This document shows, piece after piece, positions 54,270 through 62,668 of a stretch of DNA of 64,000 bases. A model generated the notes under the pieces. The model saw only the letters and a program-made list of their open reading frames with translations, was not told the origin of the DNA and searched no databases. This stretch comes from Ligilactobacillus apodemi DSM 16634 = JCM 16172 (GTDB taxonomy: Bacteria > Bacillota > Bacilli > Lactobacillales > Lactobacillaceae): contig NZ_AZFT01000009.1 of the NCBI RefSeq assembly GCF_001434405.1, positions 20,594-84,593 on the forward strand. The letters are read 5' to 3'. Positions within the stretch are counted from its first letter, which is position 1. Every line of letters begins with the position of its first letter. The position numbers and the translations under genes are program-made.

Positions 54270-54313
54270 CAAAGAACGCCCAAAATCCTACTGAATCTTA
54301 AGCGTTCTTTTTA
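54270..54313 (-). terminator. Intrinsic terminator of the copper operon
   Basis: AAAGAACGC (54271-54279) pairs with GCGTTCTTT (54302-54310), just after the copper ATPase stop on the minus strand. Confidence 0.75.
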
Positions 54314-54320
54314 GCATATA

Positions 54321-56243
54321 TTAGGCAACACTGATTTTTGCTTTATTCAAGAGTAATGAACTTCCGACAACTGAGATCGAGCTAAATGCCATTGCCAAAC
54401 CGGCTAATTCTGGACTAAGCGTTAAGCCGATCCCGACAAATAACCCGGCTGCGATCGGCAGACCAACGATATTGTAAATAAACGCCCAAAAGAGATTTAA
54501 CTTGATTCGATCAAAGGTCTTTTTACTTAATTCAAGCGCTTTAACTACTCCTAAAAGGTCATTGTGTACCAACACGATCCCACCAGCTTCGATCGCAATA
54601 TCAGAGCCCGCGCCCATTGCGATCCCGACATCAGCTGTACTTAATGCGGGGGCATCATTGATCCCATCACCAACAAAACCTGTTTTGCCGTCACGTTGTT
54701 GCACTTGTTTGATGTAATCAGCCTTTTCTTGGGGTAATACTTCAGCAATAACTTCATCGATCCCGACTTCTTTAGCGATCGCTTGAGCAGCCCGTTTATT
54801 ATCACCGGTCAGCATCACTGGTTTAAGCCCTTGTTGTTTCAGTAAACTAATGGCTTGTTTAGAAGTTGCTTTAGGTGCATCTTGAATAGCGATCATCCCG
54901 ATCACTTGTTGAGCTAAACCAACTAAGACCACCGTTTTACCTTCATTTTGCAACTGGGTGAACATTTCTTGTTGTTGTGTGCTCAAAGTTACATCTGTTA
55001 AGAAGCGGTCATTGCCAATAAAAGCAGTTTGACCATCAAACTCCGCCGTAACGCCCATACCGCGTAAGGCTTTAAAATCTTTGACTGGTTTAGTTGTGAC
55101 CTGTGTCTCTTTAGCTTGCTTTAAAATAGCCAAGGCTAATGGATGTTCCGAAGTTTCTTCCAAACTAGCCGCAACTTGTAAGACTAACTTTTGGTCGTGA
55201 CCCAAAATATCAGTTACGACTGGTTTTCCCGCCGTGATCGTCCCAGTTTTATCAAAGACGATCGTTTTTAGTTGTTCTACTTCTTCTAAAACTTCACCGT
55301 TTTTGATCAAAACACCCATTTTAGCACTACGACCAGTTCCGACCATTAAAGCGGTTGGCGTTGCTAAACCTAACGCACATGGACAAGCGATCACGATCAC
55401 AGCGATCGCATAAAGTAAGGCTTGGATCATTGTAGCTCCTAAAAAGACATACCAGACCGTATACGTTAAGATTGCCAAGATCACCACGATTGGCACAAAG
55501 TAATTAGCGATTTTATCGGTCATTTTTTGGATCGGCGCATGACTTGTCTGAGCCTTCTTGACTAATTCAACAATTTGAGCCAATAACGTATCATCGCCGA
55601 CTTTATCTGCTTTAAAGACAAACGCCCCGTTAGAATTTAACGTTGAACCAATAACCTTGTCGCCCACTTTCTTTTCAACGGGCATACTCTCACCTGTGAC
55701 CATTGATTCATCGACCAACGATTCACCTTCCGTGATCTGACCATCAACAGCAATTTTTTCACCTGGTTTTACTCGGATAAGATCGCCCACTTTGATCTGT
55801 GCCAAAGGAACTTTAACTACTTGACCACCGCGGATCACGTTAGCGTCTTTTGCTTGTAGATCAAGTAACTTTTCAACTGCACTTGAAGCGTTATTACGCA
55901 TGCGTTCTTCAAATACTTGGCCTAACAAAACAAAGACCGTGATAAACGCTGCACTTTCAAAGTAAACTGCTCTGCCAGTAAACATCGCAAAAATACTGTA
56001 AAAGTAAGCTACGGCTGTTCCTAGCGCTACTAAGGTATCCATATTAGCGTTATGGTGTTTAAAAGCAGCCCACGCACTTTGCCAAAATGGCAAGGCAGTA
56101 AACGCCATGATCAAAGTCGTCGCCACAAAAGCGATCCAATTATAACCTGGCATTATCCAGCCAAAAGCCATGCCGATCATTGCGAACAACATCGGAAGTG
56201 ATAAAACCAAAGCTAACCAAAAACGCTTTTCATATGACATCAT
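54321..56243 (-). CDS. copA: Copper-exporting P1B-type ATPase without N-terminal metal-binding domain
   Basis: A 640-aa P-type ATPase that moves Cu(I) (or Ag(I)) out of the cytoplasm. Motifs: TGES in [13 protein letters not shown] in [17 protein letters not shown], phosphorylation [17 protein letters not shown] (HP motif), and the [11 protein letters not shown] hinge. The YN (FIYNIVG) and SS ([11 protein letters not shown]) residues in the last helices support Cu(I) specificity. It begins directly with the transmembrane part: no CxxC heavy-metal domain exists and none is nearby. Start: ATG after GAAGGTGATCGTAAA, overlapping the cupredoxin stop by 4 bases. Confidence 0.92.
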   Translation of the reverse strand: MMSYEKRFWLALVLSLPMLFAMIGMAFGWIMPGYNWIAFVATTLIMAFTALPFWQSAWAAFKHHNANMDTLVALGTAVAYFYSIFAMFTGRAVYFESAAFITVFVLLGQVFEERMRNNASSAVEKLLDLQAKDANVIRGGQVVKVPLAQIKVGDLIRVKPGEKIAVDGQITEGESLVDESMVTGESMPVEKKVGDKVIGSTLNSNGAFVFKADKVGDDTLLAQIVELVKKAQTSHAPIQKMTDKIANYFVPIVVILAILTYTVWYVFLGATMIQALLYAIAVIVIACPCALGLATPTALMVGTGRSAKMGVLIKNGEVLEEVEQLKTIVFDKTGTITAGKPVVTDILGHDQKLVLQVAASLEETSEHPLALAILKQAKETQVTTKPVKDFKALRGMGVTAEFDGQTAFIGNDRFLTDVTLSTQQQEMFTQLQNEGKTVVLVGLAQQVIGMIAIQDAPKATSKQAISLLKQQGLKPVMLTGDNKRAAQAIAKEVGIDEVIAEVLPQEKADYIKQVQQRDGKTGFVGDGINDAPALSTADVGIAMGAGSDIAIEAGGIVLVHNDLLGVVKALELSKKTFDRIKLNLFWAFIYNIVGLPIAAGLFVGIGLTLSPELAGLAMAFSSISVVGSSLLLNKAKISVA

Positions 56244-56614
56244 TTTACGATCACCTTCCCGTGGAACATGTTCATCCCGCAAGCATAATCAAATTCGCCT
56301 GCCTTGCTAGTGTCGATCTTGATTGCCGACTTTTCACCTTGTGGCAACGTTTGATTGATTCCAAGATCAGAAAAGACAACTTTTTCTAAACAGCTTGAAG
56401 GATCTTTACGCTCAAACACAACTTCTCCTGGCACACCTTGTTTTAACACAACTGTATTAGGCGTATAACCACCATCAACCACAACTTCTACTTTTTGCAT
56501 TGCTCCATCTTTCATTTCTGCTTGTACCTCCGCTTGTTCATGTTTACCAAAAAACCACCAACTAATAAAACCGATCAAAACAACTGCAACAATTAAGGTT
56601 ATTACTTGAATCAT
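56240..56614 (-). CDS. Membrane-anchored cupredoxin-domain protein
   Basis: A 124-aa protein with an N-terminal membrane anchor (residues 3-24, [19 protein letters not shown]) and an external cupredoxin-like domain. Probable copper ligands are Cys (SSCLEKVVF) and the C-terminal [10 protein letters not shown], giving Cys, Met and His. The partner ATPase lacks its own metal-binding domain, and the two genes overlap by 4 bases, so this protein may pass on or accept copper. The start is the ATG after AGAAGGCAAGTGAG; a longer frame is not conserved. CopY-type boxes lie upstream. Confidence 0.8.
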   Translation of the reverse strand: MIQVITLIVAVVLIGFISWWFFGKHEQAEVQAEMKDGAMQKVEVVVDGGYTPNTVVLKQGVPGEVVFERKDPSSCLEKVVFSDLGINQTLPQGEKSAIKIDTSKAGEFDYACGMNMFHGKVIVK

Positions 56615-56633
56615 CTCACTTGCCTTCTTTCGT

Positions 56634-56682
56634 TTACATTCGTAATCTTTAACTTCATAATACACCTTCGTTTACAATTGTC
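56634..56682 (-). promoter_or_regulatory. Copper operon promoter with two CopY-type boxes
   Basis: On the minus strand TTGACA, a 16-base spacer and TATTAT form a promoter. GACAATTGTA (56673-56682) overlaps its -35, and TACGAATGTA (56635-56644) lies just downstream; each fits the cop box TACANNTGTA at 9 of 10 positions. No copY-like gene is in this window. Confidence 0.7.
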
Positions 56683-56686
56683 AACA

Positions 56687-56723
56687 AAAAATTCGACCAA
56701 AAATTTTTGGCCGAATTTTTTAG
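56687..56723. terminator. Intrinsic terminator of the ABC importer operon
   Basis: AAAAATTCG and CGAATTTTT enclose GACCAAAAATTTTTGGCC-type pairing, giving a long stem with T-run on the minus strand after the permease stop. Confidence 0.8.
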
Positions 56724-56724
56724 C

Positions 56725-57468
56725 TTATTTATCTTTTTGCCACCGTAAACAATAGTGTTCAATTAAACTGATCAGCGAAAAAAGCAGAAATGAAACCACA
56801 CTGATCACAATGATCCCACCAAACATCGCCAAATAATCAAGCCGATTCCATTGATCCATGATAAAATACCCCATTCCGTACTGGGTGCCATAGATCTCCG
56901 TAAAAAAGAGCGTCGCAATGGCGGTACCAAGGGCAATCTTTAAGCTTGATAAAAAGCCGGCTAGACTAGCTGGCCAAGTCACTGCCCAAAACATCGTCCA
57001 GCGATTCGCATGTAAAACTTCTAAGACTTGATACATTGAACTAGGAACTTGCGAAACTGCATCTCGCACCCCGATGATAATTTGAAAAACAATGATCAAA
57101 CTGATCATGATGATCTTCGAAGCATTACCTAAGCCTGCCAACAACATAACTACCGGTAAAAAAGCGATCTTAGGCATAGGATAAGTAAAGTACACTAATG
57201 GATCAAATAATTGTCCAAACTTGGGGAAACGCACACTTGCGATCCCCAAAGGCACCCCGATCACCGTTGCCCAAAATAAACTCCACCCTAGCCGATATAA
57301 ACTAAAATAAATATTCCACCAAAGATCAAGTCCAACTAACTGAGGAAAATAACTATAAACTGCCCAAGGAGTTGGCAATAAGGGGCGATTGACTAAGAGT
57401 GCAGCAACCGCCCAAATAGCATGCAAGATAAACAGTGCGTATAAAAGACGAAGAAATTTTTTCACCAT
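56725..57468 (-). CDS. ABC importer permease (SsuC/TauC/NitT family)
   Basis: A 247-aa permease with six helices and the BPD_transp_1 EAA loop (VSQVPSSMYQVLEVLHANRW; then VTWPASLAGFLSSLKIALG). It is the transmembrane part of an importer for a small organic compound with the ATPase (7-base overlap) and the lipoprotein. Family relatives carry sulfonate, taurine, nitrate, or thiamine precursors (ThiX). Nothing in the sequence decides which. No riboswitch precedes the operon. Confidence 0.88.
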   Translation of the reverse strand: MVKKFLRLLYALFILHAIWAVAALLVNRPLLPTPWAVYSYFPQLVGLDLWWNIYFSLYRLGWSLFWATVIGVPLGIASVRFPKFGQLFDPLVYFTYPMPKIAFLPVVMLLAGLGNASKIIMISLIIVFQIIIGVRDAVSQVPSSMYQVLEVLHANRWTMFWAVTWPASLAGFLSSLKIALGTAIATLFFTEIYGTQYGMGYFIMDQWNRLDYLAMFGGIIVISVVSFLLFSLISLIEHYCLRWQKDK

Positions 57469-58190
57469 TGTCTTTTCACCTCTGCTTCAAGCTCACTTAA
57501 AACTTGCGTTAAGACCTTGGCTTCGGTCCGACTATCATAGTCTAAATCTCCCAGCGGATTAGTGATCAACTGCGGTTTATTAGGCGTTAGTAATAAAATC
57601 TGGTCACTTAATAAGAGTGCTTCTTTTAAATCATGTGTTACTACTAAAGTCGTTACCGGCGTTTCTTGCCACTGTCTTAAAAAGAGTTGTTGCGCTTTTT
57701 GTTTGATCACTAGGTCTAACGCTGAGAAAGCTTCATCTAGTAACAATAAATCAGGAGTAAGCGCAAAAGCACGCGCTAAGGCGACCCGTTGTTTTTGCCC
57801 TCCTGAAAGCTGATGTGGGTAGCGTTTAAGTAATGAAGTCAAGCCTAAAGCTGCATAAAGTGCCTGTAATTTAGGCTGATCTTTACCGCCCTTTTTTTCT
57901 TTGACCTTAAGTGCTAAAAGCACGTTTTGTTCGACTGTTTTCCACGGCAATAAGCCATAATCTTGAGGAACTAAGGCGATCGTTTGAGCTTTAGTATCTA
58001 ATGGGTGGCCGTTTAACAAGATCTCACCTTGATGGGATAAGAGCCCCGTAATTGCATTTAAGAGCGATGTTTTCCCACTTCCCGAGGGTCCTAAAACAGC
58101 GAGGATCGTGTTATCGGCTAACTCAAAGGATAACTTGGAAAAAACAACTTTAGCTTGATATTTGACCGTTAGATCTCTTACTTGAAACAT
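57462..58190 (-). CDS. ABC importer ATP-binding protein (SsuB/TauB family)
   Basis: A 242-aa ATPase: Walker A GPSGSGKTSLL, Q-loop VPQDYGLLPWKTV (typical of the NitT/TauT group), signature LSGGQKQRVALARAF, Walker B LLLLDEAFSALD and H-loop VTHDLKEALL. It drives the adjacent permease. Its start codon and the lipoprotein stop overlap by one base, so the three genes form one operon in the order lipoprotein, ATPase, permease. Confidence 0.92.
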   Translation of the reverse strand: MFQVRDLTVKYQAKVVFSKLSFELADNTILAVLGPSGSGKTSLLNAITGLLSHQGEILLNGHPLDTKAQTIALVPQDYGLLPWKTVEQNVLLALKVKEKKGGKDQPKLQALYAALGLTSLLKRYPHQLSGGQKQRVALARAFALTPDLLLLDEAFSALDLVIKQKAQQLFLRQWQETPVTTLVVTHDLKEALLLSDQILLLTPNKPQLITNPLGDLDYDSRTEAKVLTQVLSELEAEVKRQW

Positions 58191-59155
58191 TAATCAGTCA
58201 CCGAAAGTTGGTATTTAGCAGGATCAACATTTTCCTTTAAGACGCCTTCACTTTTAGCGTATTCAAAAGCTTCTTTTAAAGTTGATTCAGCAACTTTTTG
58301 TGCCTTAGTATAATGCGGTAACGTATAGCTCTTAGCTACACTTTCTGGGAAGCTAAGATTCTTGGTCAAAATCGTTTGATAATCGCTTGCTTGATGCTTG
58401 TTGATTTGAGCAACTGCTTTATTGTAGGCTTTGGTCAACTTAGCAACTGTTTCTTTATTTTGACTCGTCTTTTTATCTAAAGCTAAGATCGTTGTTTGAT
58501 ATTTAGTAGGGTTACTCTTAGCGATCTCCGTTAAACCTTGAGCTTTTGCCATGCTCAAAAATGGATCGGGTAAGATCGTAGCGTCGGCTTGTTTTTGTGC
58601 CACTAATTGTAACCGTACAGGGATCGAAGGAACTTCTTTGATCGTGACATCATCTGCTGACAAGCCATTTTTCTTTAGTTGTTGGTAAAGATAAAATGTT
58701 GGTGTTTGGCGTGAAAGCGTGGCGATCGTTTTGCCTTTTAGATCTGCTACGGTTTTGACCGAACTATCGCTAGTAACGATCCCAAAATAACCAGTTAAAG
58801 CAGTGGCACTCTTCCACCCTAATTTACCATTAACATAGCTTGCTAAAGCAACCACGTCTGTTACGGCACCATTTAATTGTCCGGCTGAGATCGCAGCGTC
58901 ACGTTCAGTTGGTGATTTGAAACTAGTTAACTTGACATCAAGCCCTTCTTCTTTAAAATAGCCTTTTTCTTTTGCAACATATAATGGCAATGAATCTGGT
59001 GCGGGCATTGTTCCAAGATTTAAACTGACCGTTTTTTCACTCTTACTTGTCGACGAGCTCTTTTTAACACTATCTTCCTTTGGTGCACAAGCACTCAAGG
59101 TTAAACTGACGAGTGCAAAAACACTCAATAACGTCACCATTTTTTTTAATTTCAT
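58190..59155 (-). CDS. ABC importer substrate-binding lipoprotein (NitT/TauT family)
   Basis: A 321-aa extracellular lipoprotein. The signal peptide ends in a lipobox LSAC (Cys near residue 22), then a Ser/Lys linker. The mature part reads VSLNLGTMPAPDSLPLYVAK and KGYFKEEGLDVKL, the SsuA/THI5-like fold signature, then SPTERDAAISAGQLNGAVTD. It captures a small organic ligand, probably sulfonate- or pyrimidine-like (inference from family). The start is the ATG after GAGGGGGATCATC. First gene of the importer operon. Confidence 0.9.
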   Translation of the reverse strand: MKLKKMVTLLSVFALVSLTLSACAPKEDSVKKSSSTSKSEKTVSLNLGTMPAPDSLPLYVAKEKGYFKEEGLDVKLTSFKSPTERDAAISAGQLNGAVTDVVALASYVNGKLGWKSATALTGYFGIVTSDSSVKTVADLKGKTIATLSRQTPTFYLYQQLKKNGLSADDVTIKEVPSIPVRLQLVAQKQADATILPDPFLSMAKAQGLTEIAKSNPTKYQTTILALDKKTSQNKETVAKLTKAYNKAVAQINKHQASDYQTILTKNLSFPESVAKSYTLPHYTKAQKVAESTLKEAFEYAKSEGVLKENVDPAKYQLSVTD

Positions 59156-59242
59156 GATGATCCCCCTCAAATGATAAATTTTAAACCACTGAAAGTGTAA
59201 GAAAAAAATTATAGTCTGTCAACCAAAAAGATCGCACAAAAT

Positions 59243-59283
59243 AAAACGAGTCTAACACTTGTAAAACAAGGCTAGACTCGCTT
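59243..59283 (-). terminator. Intrinsic terminator of the flippase gene
   Basis: GCGAGTCTAGCCTTG pairs with CAAGTGTTAGACTCG (two mismatches) and is followed by TTTTA on the minus strand. Confidence 0.8.
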
Positions 59284-59289
59284 AATAAT

Positions 59290-60897
59290 TTAATGTTTTC
59301 CTTTGGAAGATAGGGTTACTTTAAACCCAAAAATTTCTTTAAAGATTCCACTCTTATCTAAGAGGAAGATATACAATAAGAGGAATGCTCCCCCGAAAAT
59401 AGCGGCGTAAAGAAATGCCATGATCTTATTTTCAGGAATATAAACCAACTTGATCAATTCGTTGGTCAATAGCGCCGTTAACGCGACTAGCAAGTTGATC
59501 ACTACGATCAATTTAACGTTACGTAATTGCCCTTTTTGTAAATAACGGAGCTTGATCTGACCGTAGACCCCGATCGAGATCAACAAGAAAGATAGCGCCG
59601 TCGCACTAAGCGCTCCGTAAGCCCCCCAAAGATAGGTGAAAGGAACCTGTAATGCTAGTTTCAAAAAGATCCCTAACGTTAAGTAGCGTACGGCTAACCG
59701 GTGATTTCCTAATGATTGGATCACCGTGAATAGATCTGTAAAAACAGCTAAGACAATGCTTGTGACCAAGGCATATGCTAATAAGTGAGCTCCCAATTGA
59801 CTGAAGGGGAAAAATACCCCGTTGACTTCCCACGCAAGGATCGCTAATAATAACGAACTTGGTAATAACGTCGTCAACATCAATTCGATATTTTGAGCGA
59901 TCGTCCTACCGATCTGCTTTTTATCATGTTTTTTAGCTAAAGTTGCTAACAATGGTAAAGAAGATTCCGAAATTGCGATCGTTAAGGAAATCACGACCGT
60001 TGTGATCTTACTCGGGTTGGCTGAAAAATAAGTGTACAAGTTTTGCGCTTGTAACGAATCAAGCCCAGTAAGATCGACCATGATATCTTTAAAAGTCAGT
60101 TGGTCAATGAACTGATAAACCGTAATTGCTGAACCAACGTAGATAAATGGCAGAGCTTCTTTAAAAATGTTTTTAAAGATCGTAAAGACATCGAGCTTTT
60201 GGACCGGCAAACTTTCATGATAAAGCTGGCGGTATTGCCCCATTTGCTTACGTGCATAGGAGAGCAAATATATGTAACTGGCGATCCCACCAACAAATGT
60301 TGCAAAAGTACTATAGTTAACAGCCTTAATATAGCTTCCTTTTTGAACGATCATGATCCAATAGGTTGCCGTTAAGATGAAGATCACGCGGATCAATTGT
60401 TCCCATAACTGTGAGATCCCCATCGGCCGCATATCAGAATTTCCTTGGTAAAAACCACGAATCATACTCATTGGCGGTAAGATCACCAATGTTGGGACCA
60501 TTACTCGAATCGCTGTTGTCGCCACTTCAGTCGAGACAACGGCACTTCTTTGCGCGATCATCGGTGCAAAAAAGTAAAGTAACAGGCCACATAATGAACC
60601 CGTAAATAGCATAAACAACAAGCCATACTTAAAGACATATAGACTATCTTTAAAGCGATTCTGACCGTTATATTCAGCCACTTGCCGTGCGATCGCAGTT
60701 GGGAAACCCGCTACCCCTAAAGTCAAGAAGAGCGCATAGGGTGTATAAGCTGCGTTAAAGATCGCTTGGGCCGCATTTTGGTCACTAGCTGAACCGATCA
60801 TCATCAACCACGGGATCAAATAGATGATACCTAAGACCCGTGAAAAGATACTTCCAAGCATCATCCAAAAGGTTCCGGATAATAATTTGTTTTTCAT
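59290..60897 (-). CDS. Oligosaccharide flippase family (MurJ/SpoVB-like) protein
   Basis: A 535-aa integral membrane protein with about 14 helices, in the MOP superfamily (polysaccharide biosynthesis protein/MurJ-like). Typical segments are LLSGTFWMMLGSIFSRVLGIIY at the start, PTAIARQVAEYN and PMSMIRGFYQGNSDMRPMGI, the last a strong marker of the YabM/SpoVB/MurJ-like group. It should flip lipid-linked precursors (lipid II or polysaccharide) across the membrane. It is a single gene with its own terminator. The exact lipid substrate cannot be read. Confidence 0.9.
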   Translation of the reverse strand: MKNKLLSGTFWMMLGSIFSRVLGIIYLIPWLMMIGSASDQNAAQAIFNAAYTPYALFLTLGVAGFPTAIARQVAEYNGQNRFKDSLYVFKYGLLFMLFTGSLCGLLLYFFAPMIAQRSAVVSTEVATTAIRVMVPTLVILPPMSMIRGFYQGNSDMRPMGISQLWEQLIRVIFILTATYWIMIVQKGSYIKAVNYSTFATFVGGIASYIYLLSYARKQMGQYRQLYHESLPVQKLDVFTIFKNIFKEALPFIYVGSAITVYQFIDQLTFKDIMVDLTGLDSLQAQNLYTYFSANPSKITTVVISLTIAISESSLPLLATLAKKHDKKQIGRTIAQNIELMLTTLLPSSLLLAILAWEVNGVFFPFSQLGAHLLAYALVTSIVLAVFTDLFTVIQSLGNHRLAVRYLTLGIFLKLALQVPFTYLWGAYGALSATALSFLLISIGVYGQIKLRYLQKGQLRNVKLIVVINLLVALTALLTNELIKLVYIPENKIMAFLYAAIFGGAFLLLYIFLLDKSGIFKEIFGFKVTLSSKGKH

Positions 60898-60995
60898 TTT
60901 GACTCTCGCTTTTCAATATTGTTTACATTATTTACCATTATATACTAAATACTTAATTTTTTCTTTTAAAACTTCACTAAATATGCACCACAAAA

Positions 60996-61027
60996 ACGCA
61001 TAGCTATCCAGGAACTATGCGTTTTTC
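60996..61027 (-). terminator. Intrinsic terminator of nagB
   Basis: AAAAACGCATAG and CTATGCGTTTTT form the stem on the minus strand, 17 bases after the nagB stop. Confidence 0.9.
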
Positions 61028-61043
61028 GTGAATTTTTATTAAA

Positions 61044-61751
61044 TTATTTAGCTAGAAGTGTAGCAGCTTCTTCATCCACAATAACCGTTACCTGAGGATG
61101 GTTTTGCAAAACACTTGCCGGTACATCTTCGGTCATTGGGCCTTCGATCATTGCCTTGATTGCTTCCGCTTTATTTTTGCCAAAAGCTTCTAAGAGAATG
61201 TGCTTAGCGTTCATGATCTCGCCGATCCCCATCGAATAAGCATATTGAGGCACATCTTCTGGTTTATCAAAATAACGGGCATTCGCCTTGATCGTTGAAT
61301 CGGTCAAATGAATCTTAGAAGTCTTGGAATCAAAAGCACTACCTGGTTCATTGAAACCAATGTGTCCATTTTCACCGATTCCTAACAATTGTAGATCGAT
61401 CGGATTTTGAGCAATGATCTCACTATAATGTGCAGTTTCTTTAGCCGCATCTAAATCAGTCCCATCGGGTAAATATGACTTCTTGAACGGCTTTTCATCA
61501 AAAAGATGTTTTTGCATGTAGTAATGGTAGCTTTGTTCATCATTTGCACCTAAACCAACGTATTCATCCAAGTTGATCGAAACATCATCACTAAAATCAA
61601 GATCACTTTTAGTTAACTCAGCATAGGTGGTCTCTGGCGTTCCCCCCGTTGCTAACCCAAAAACTTTGGCACCGCTATCATGCTCGCGTTTAAAAATTTC
61701 AGCTGCTTTTTTTCCACCAGCGAATTTATCTTTTACTACAATAACTTCCAT
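61044..61751 (-). CDS. nagB: Glucosamine-6-phosphate deaminase
   Basis: A 235-aa enzyme converting glucosamine 6-phosphate to fructose 6-phosphate and ammonia, feeding amino sugars into glycolysis. Motifs: [17 protein letters not shown] (phosphate loop), [11 protein letters not shown] with the catalytic Asp, and [17 protein letters not shown] with the His. It is the short monofunctional form usual in Firmicutes. The start ATG at 61751 follows GGGAGGAAGA. It has its own promoter with a palindromic NagR-like operator and lies downstream of nanE on the same strand. Confidence 0.96.
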   Translation of the reverse strand: MEVIVVKDKFAGGKKAAEIFKREHDSGAKVFGLATGGTPETTYAELTKSDLDFSDDVSINLDEYVGLGANDEQSYHYYMQKHLFDEKPFKKSYLPDGTDLDAAKETAHYSEIIAQNPIDLQLLGIGENGHIGFNEPGSAFDSKTSKIHLTDSTIKANARYFDKPEDVPQYAYSMGIGEIMNAKHILLEAFGKNKAEAIKAMIEGPMTEDVPASVLQNHPQVTVIVDEEAATLLAK

Positions 61752-61772
61752 GATCCATTCTTCCTCCCGTAT

Positions 61773-61824
61773 ATTGGTATAGTCCAATTATAAAACTTAT
61801 ATTTACCTTTTGCAAGCGATATCC
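61773..61824 (-). promoter_or_regulatory. nagB promoter with NagR-like operator and possible cre site
   Basis: On the minus strand TTGCAA (61810-61815) and TATAAT (61787-61792) are 17 bases apart. ATTGGTATAGTCCAAT (61773-61788), an inverted repeat like GntR-family NagR operators, starts at the -10. TGCAAGCGATATCC (61811-61824, plus strand) fits the cre consensus at 12 of 14 positions over the -35. Confidence 0.65.
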
Positions 61825-61840
61825 CTATTATGGAGCTACT

Positions 61841-62533
61841 TTATTTTTTTAACTCGGCGACAAAGCGTGCTGTGATCTCTTTTGGTCGCGTAATGGCGCC
61901 TCCAACAACAATACCAGCTACTCCCATTTTTTGAATCATAGCCGCTTGTTGTGGGGTATGGATCTTTCCTTCTGCTATCACATCTAGTCCAGCATCAACT
62001 AGGCCTTTGATCAATTCCAGATTTGGACCTGAAGTTGGTTTACTTTCTGCTGTATAGCCAGCTAAAGTTGTACCTACAAAATCTACCCCCGCTTTAGCAG
62101 CATTAACCCCTTCTTCTAAAGTAGAAATATCTGCCATCAGTAGCTGATCGGGATATTTTTCTTTGACTTTTTGAATAAATTCATTGATCGTTAAGCCGTC
62201 GTGACGTGGTCGCAAAGTACAATCTAATGCGATCACTTCCACACCAGTTTTGACTAGTTCATCAACTTCACGCATTGTTGCTGTAATATATGGTTTTTGT
62301 GGTGGATAGTCACGTTTAATGATCCCGATAAGTGGTAGATCGACAACTTCCTTTATTTCCATGATATCGCGCACCGAGTTAGCTCTGATCCCAACCGCGC
62401 CCCCTTGTTTAGCTGCTAATGCCAATAGTGGGATCACCCTACCTTCTTTAGTGTATAGTGGTTCATTTGGCAATGCCTGACACGAAACGATCAAACCTCC
62501 AGTAATTTGTTTTAAAAATTCAGCTTTTTTCAT
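61841..62533 (-). CDS. nanE: N-acetylmannosamine-6-phosphate 2-epimerase
   Basis: A 230-aa TIM-barrel enzyme converting N-acetylmannosamine 6-phosphate to N-acetylglucosamine 6-phosphate in sialic acid and amino-sugar use. Family motifs: [16 protein letters not shown] at the start, [36 protein letters not shown] with the catalytic Lys/Glu region, and [13 protein letters not shown] and [14 protein letters not shown] near the end. AGGGAGGTTTTTTTT precedes the ATG. It is 89 bases before nagB on the same strand; no nanA or nanK is in the window. Confidence 0.94.
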   Translation of the reverse strand: MKKAEFLKQITGGLIVSCQALPNEPLYTKEGRVIPLLALAAKQGGAVGIRANSVRDIMEIKEVVDLPLIGIIKRDYPPQKPYITATMREVDELVKTGVEVIALDCTLRPRHDGLTINEFIQKVKEKYPDQLLMADISTLEEGVNAAKAGVDFVGTTLAGYTAESKPTSGPNLELIKGLVDAGLDVIAEGKIHTPQQAAMIQKMGVAGIVVGGAITRPKEITARFVAELKK

Positions 62534-62626
62534 AAAAAAAACCTCCCTAACATTTTATCTTTCCCCTAAAATATAACACCACTTTAATAAAAATACTTAA
62601 GTATAGCTCTGAAATAAGCAATAAAA

Positions 62627-62662
62627 ATAACGCCTCCCTAACATAAGGGAGGCGTTATTTAA
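62627..62662 (-). terminator. Intrinsic terminator of the surface protein gene
   Basis: AATAACGCCTCCCT and AGGGAGGCGTTATT form a 14-bp stem with a short loop just after the surface protein stop. Confidence 0.9.
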
Positions 62663-62668
62663 TTATAA

